A DNA stretch of 16,966 nucleotides from Porcipelethomonas sp964621265 (lineage in GTDB: Bacteria > Bacillota > Clostridia > Oscillospirales > Ruminococcaceae). This document shows positions 15,013-16,966 of this stretch, piece after piece; within the stretch, counting starts at the first letter, position 1, and each line of letters opens with the position of its first letter. The position numbers and the translations under genes were made by a program. The notes under the pieces are model-generated. The model was not told the origin of the DNA. It worked only from the letters and a program-made list of their open reading frames with translations, and did not search any database. The stretch spans positions 1 to 16,966 of the forward strand of contig CAZULQ010000039.1 in NCBI GenBank assembly GCA_964621265.1. The letters are read 5' to 3'.

Positions 15013-15041
15013 TGTAGGGGACGGCGCCCTCGACGTCCCGA
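15013..15041 (+). repeat. 29-bp hairpin repeat, copy C
   Basis: The unit has stem GGGACG (15018-15023) with CGTCCC (15034-15039), and the same loop as copy A. It lies between the queH terminator and the gene remnant. The similarity to the inverse of copy B continues a few bases, with TCACAT shared downstream. Confidence 0.8.
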
Positions 15042-15056
15042 TTATCACATTTTTGC

Positions 15057-15086
15057 AAAGCAAAAGGGAGACCCTCAAAGTCTCCC
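15057..15086 (-). terminator. Terminator overlapping the queH stop codon
   Basis: On the minus strand GGGAGAC (15086-15080) pairs with GTCTCCC (15072-15066), and the queH TGA lies in the 7-base loop. TTTTGCTTTGC follows. The stem is good and the T-run is modest. Confidence 0.65.
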
Positions 15087-15701
15087 GTCATCCCATATAC
15101 TATAAACACAGCCGCAGTAATTCTGCCTGTATATTCCGTGCTCACGGCAAAGCTCAATCGAACGCTTGTAGCCGTTCTTCTTTTTGAAATCAGATACAAG
15201 ATATTTTACGCTGAAATCAGATTCTGTCTCTGCACCTGTTTTGTTGATGTAGATTGCGTTTTTGTGTGGGCTGACAGTAAGCGTTGTAGCGAAAAAATCT
15301 GTTTTATAGCTTTCAGCTATCTGTGCTGTTTTGCGTATACGCAAATCAATGCACTTTTCGCATCTTGCGCCGCCCTCGGGCTCGTTTTCAAGTCCCTTTA
15401 CCGCCTCAAAAAACTCGTCTGTGTTATATTCTCCCTCAATAAGCCTTACCTTATCACCAAAGTTCATACTGCTTAGCACAAGCTTTTGTGCTTCAAGCCT
15501 TTTCTGATACTCAGCGTCAGGGTGAATGTTCGGATTGTAAAAATAAAGCAGAATGTCAAAATACTGTGTCAGATATTCGAGCACATAACTGCTGCATGGA
15601 CCGCAGCAGCTGTGGAGCATAACAACCGGTCGTCTGCCATCTTTACACTCTTTTTCAATCAGCTGTTCCAGTTCACGCTGAAAATTTCTTTTATTCTCCA
15701 T
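15075..15701 (-). CDS. queH: Epoxyqueuosine reductase QueH
   Basis: The 208-residue iron-sulfur protein (formerly DUF208) reduces epoxyqueuosine to queuosine in tRNA wobble positions, replacing the unrelated cobalamin enzyme QueG. The cysteines typical of QueH are all present: Cys32, Cys33 and Cys36 in HSCCGPCS, Cys114 and Cys117 in RCEKC, and Cys196 and Cys198 in YCGC; LRIRKTAQIA and LTVSPHKN are also family blocks. The ATG at 15701 is preferred to a TTG one codon earlier. It overlaps the end of the amidase gene by 11 bases and has only a weak ribosome site, so it is probably translated by coupling. The other queuosine genes are not in the window, so the organism may make or salvage the precursor elsewhere. 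Confidence 0.93.
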   Translation of the reverse strand: MENKRNFQRELEQLIEKECKDGRRPVVMLHSCCGPCSSYVLEYLTQYFDILLYFYNPNIHPDAEYQKRLEAQKLVLSSMNFGDKVRLIEGEYNTDEFFEAVKGLENEPEGGARCEKCIDLRIRKTAQIAESYKTDFFATTLTVSPHKNAIYINKTGAETESDFSVKYLVSDFKKKNGYKRSIELCREHGIYRQNYCGCVYSIWDDGRL

Positions 15702-16437
15702 CAATCACACTGCTTTCATTCGTATTAATTTCGTAGAATTTTTCCTCTTCATAGTCAAGGTACTGCATGATTCCGTCAGCAATTGACTTTGCAAGGTTGT
15801 CAGTATTAGTGACAATCCAGTTTGAAAGAGTAACTGTATCATGGAATTCCACTTCAAGCAGACAGTTCGGAACAGTTGAATTTGCAACCTCAAACAGATA
15901 GGAATTACCTGTTGTTCCGTCATGCATACCTCTGTCAGGAGTAGGTGTAAGTCGTGATGTTCTGTTGTATATATACTCAGCGAGTATTCTGCTTTCAGAA
16001 ATTTCCGCATTGTAGTAGCATTCCGTTCCCTTGCCCGAACCGCTTTCACCGCCTGCATTGGAATGAATTGCGACATGAGCTGTAACCTTGTGCTTGTTTG
16101 CGAAATCAACCTTGTCCTGGAGCGAGTCGTCTTCAGCAGCAATGTGTACTTCAACGCCGTTTTGTTCAAGTATCTCCATCACCTTTTCGCTGACATTGCG
16201 CATAGCCTCAGCTTCAGTAGTTTCTCCGTTTCCATAAACATTATCATTCTGATTTGAAGGACTGAGATAAACTACGGGCTCAAAGACAGCCGCTTCTGGT
16301 GTCGAAACAGGCACATCATCATCAGAACAACTGCCAAGCAGTATTGACAACAGCACTATAATAAGCACCAGTACAATTCCCACAATAGCAATTCTGTCAT
16401 ATCTTACACGGGGTTTTCTTCGTCTTTTTTTCGGCAT
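15691..16437 (-). CDS. N-acetylmuramoyl-L-alanine amidase-like lipoprotein (Amidase_3 type)
   Basis: The protein has 248 residues: a very basic start (KKRRRKPR), a membrane helix (16-35) with a lipobox-like LGSC at Cys37, a short acidic linker, and an Amidase_3 domain from about 55. Amidases of this type cut the bond between MurNAc and the stem peptide outside the cell. The AIHSNAGG motif gives zinc ligand His125, and LLEVEFHD gives the catalytic-type Glu195. The usual first motif DPGHGG, with a zinc histidine, is replaced by LSPSNQND (58-65), and TTEAEA (73-78) stands where the second ligand, a Glu, is expected. The substituted motif recurs in a subgroup of amidases as I recall it, so activity remains possible. 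GGAG at 16444-16447 gives a clear start. It is the first gene of an operon with queH. Confidence 0.82.
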   Translation of the reverse strand: MPKKRRRKPRVRYDRIAIVGIVLVLIIVLLSILLGSCSDDDVPVSTPEAAVFEPVVYLSPSNQNDNVYGNGETTEAEAMRNVSEKVMEILEQNGVEVHIAAEDDSLQDKVDFANKHKVTAHVAIHSNAGGESGSGKGTECYYNAEISESRILAEYIYNRTSRLTPTPDRGMHDGTTGNSYLFEVANSTVPNCLLEVEFHDTVTLSNWIVTNTDNLAKSIADGIMQYLDYEEEKFYEINTNESSVIDGE

Positions 16438-16469
16438 AATATTCTCCGTTTCGATAAATATTCATTATC

Positions 16470-16498
16470 ATTATATAATAAAACCGCAAAAAAGTAAA
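16470..16498 (-). promoter_or_regulatory. Promoter of the amidase-queH operon
   Basis: On the minus strand: TTTACT (16498-16493), 17 bases, TATAAT (16475-16470). Right upstream of the -35 lies a near-palindrome, GGAAAATC (16499-16506) and GATTTTTCC (16509-16517). Confidence 0.7.
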
Positions 16499-16546
16499 GG
16501 AAAATCGTGATTTTTCCCGTGTTTACAGTTTTTTGAAAATAACCTC

Positions 16547-16575
16547 TTTACAATTTTTCTGAAATGTGGTATAAT
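16547..16575 (+). promoter_or_regulatory. Promoter of tRNA-Pro
   Basis: TTTACA (16547-16552), 17 bases, TATAAT (16570-16575) with TGG before it (extended -10). Transcription should start about five bases before the tRNA. Confidence 0.85.
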
Positions 16576-16586
16576 ATTTACGTTAT

Positions 16587-16663
16587 CGAGGTGTGGCTCA
16601 GTTTGGTAGAGCGCTGCGTTCGGGACGCAGAGGCCGCAGGTTCAAGTCCTGTCACCTCGACCA
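16587..16663 (+). tRNA. tRNA-Pro (anticodon CGG)
   Basis: This 77-base cloverleaf has acceptor arms CGAGGTG and CACCTCG, a D-loop with GGTAGAG, and an anticodon stem CTGCG/CGCAG around the loop TTCGGGA. The anticodon is therefore CGG, reading CCG proline codons. The T arm is GCAGG-TTCAAGT-CCTGT. The discriminator is A, and CCA is encoded. Confidence 0.96.
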
Positions 16664-16686
16664 CCTAGTGACCTCGGAGGACAAAT

Positions 16687-16720
16687 CGCTTCTCACTTTG
16701 TGGGGAGCGTTTTTCTTTTT
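16687..16720 (+). terminator. Terminator of the tRNA gene
   Basis: CGCTTCTCAC (16687-16696) pairs with GTGGGGAGCG (16700-16709), with a three-base loop and two G-U pairs, followed by TTTTTCTTTTT. GGACAAA/TTTTGTCC can close an outer stem. Confidence 0.9.
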
Positions 16721-16966
16721 GTCCCAACCGTTTACTTTTCATCTGTTTTACTGTTGCAAGATATTATGTTTTGGCTGAATTATGCGTAAAATGTGCAGTT
16801 AAGCCGCCGTTATTATTAATAAAGAGATAAGAAGCCTGTAAAGATTAAAATATCTTTATAGGCTTTGGATATATTGCACAATAGCTCTTCTGTATAAGAT
16901 TTGAATTTTCACATGCTTTATAAAATTATAAAAAACATGAAAAATAAACCGAAAAAGGTGTAAATT
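16721..16966. other. Right end of the window, no gene seen
   Basis: The stretch is A/T-rich. I see no convincing gene, and no promoter with both boxes. Its one clear structure is the hairpin at 16832-16865. Confidence 0.6.
16832..16865 (-). terminator. Hairpin, possible terminator of a minus-strand gene to the right
   Basis: AAGCCTGTAAAGAT (16832-16845) pairs over 14 bp with ATCTTTATAGGCTT (16852-16865), with one wobble and a 6-base loop. The minus-strand side is followed by T/C-rich sequence, and the plus side has only a short T-run. Confidence 0.5.

Noticed and set aside
14545..15041. CRISPR array from the repeated 29-bp units
   Set aside because: Only three copies, one inverted, with irregular spacing (18 and about 392 bases) and no cas genes.
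16593..16778. Open reading frame running through the tRNA gene
   Set aside because: It overlaps the tRNA and its terminator and has no ribosome site.

Overview
The window looks like chromosomal DNA of a low-to-moderate GC, Gram-positive anaerobe of the class Clostridia, most likely the Ruminococcaceae/Oscillospiraceae. The evidence is near-consensus sigma-A promoters, often with an extended TGn -10 element, GGAGG-type ribosome sites, a single-chain PurL of the kind common in Clostridia, a DUF4364 protein, QueH in place of QueG, and an HPr-like protein without the active histidine. The species cannot be fixed from sequence reading alone.

Layout, left to right. (1) 1-742: a ThiE/TenI-family thiamine gene with a TTG start, closed by a terminator. 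(2) 772-2205: a promoter followed by a DtxR/MntR-type metalloregulator and, 20 bases later, a two-helix membrane protein with an extracellular Cache-like domain and no output domain. (3) 2299-4510: a very strong promoter, a 5'-end hairpin and an A-rich leader drive a secreted 654-residue protein with an Ig-like (Big_2) domain. (4) 4521-4922: a convergent minus-strand gene for an HPr-like protein with no His15 but a conserved Ser46 region. Its promoter lies back to back with that of mtaB. (5) 4917-10297: mtaB (t6A37 tRNA methylthiotransferase), then purL with its own promoter inside the end of mtaB, a leader that could form a pseudoknot, and a strong terminator. (6) 10349-14709: the shikimate operon aroB-aroA-aroC plus a DUF4364 gene, with tight or overlapping junctions. 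There are two candidate promoters before aroB and one inside aroA. A bidirectional terminator and an inverted pair of 29-bp hairpin repeats follow. (7) 14716-16498, minus strand: a muralytic-amidase-like lipoprotein and queH overlap as an operon. Downstream lies a remnant of an unknown gene, with a third repeat copy beside it. (8) 16547-16720: tRNA-Pro(CGG) with its own promoter and terminator. The last 246 bases carry only a hairpin.

Most of the window is core metabolism: the end of the chorismate pathway, de novo purine synthesis, and tRNA modification by MtaB and QueH. I do not see a defence island, prophage, integrase, transposase or CRISPR array. The parts least explained by known biology are the metalloregulator/Cache pair, the strongly expressed secreted protein, the His-less HPr, the covarying hairpin repeat, the purL leader, and the matched 13-mer promoter elements in the aro operon.
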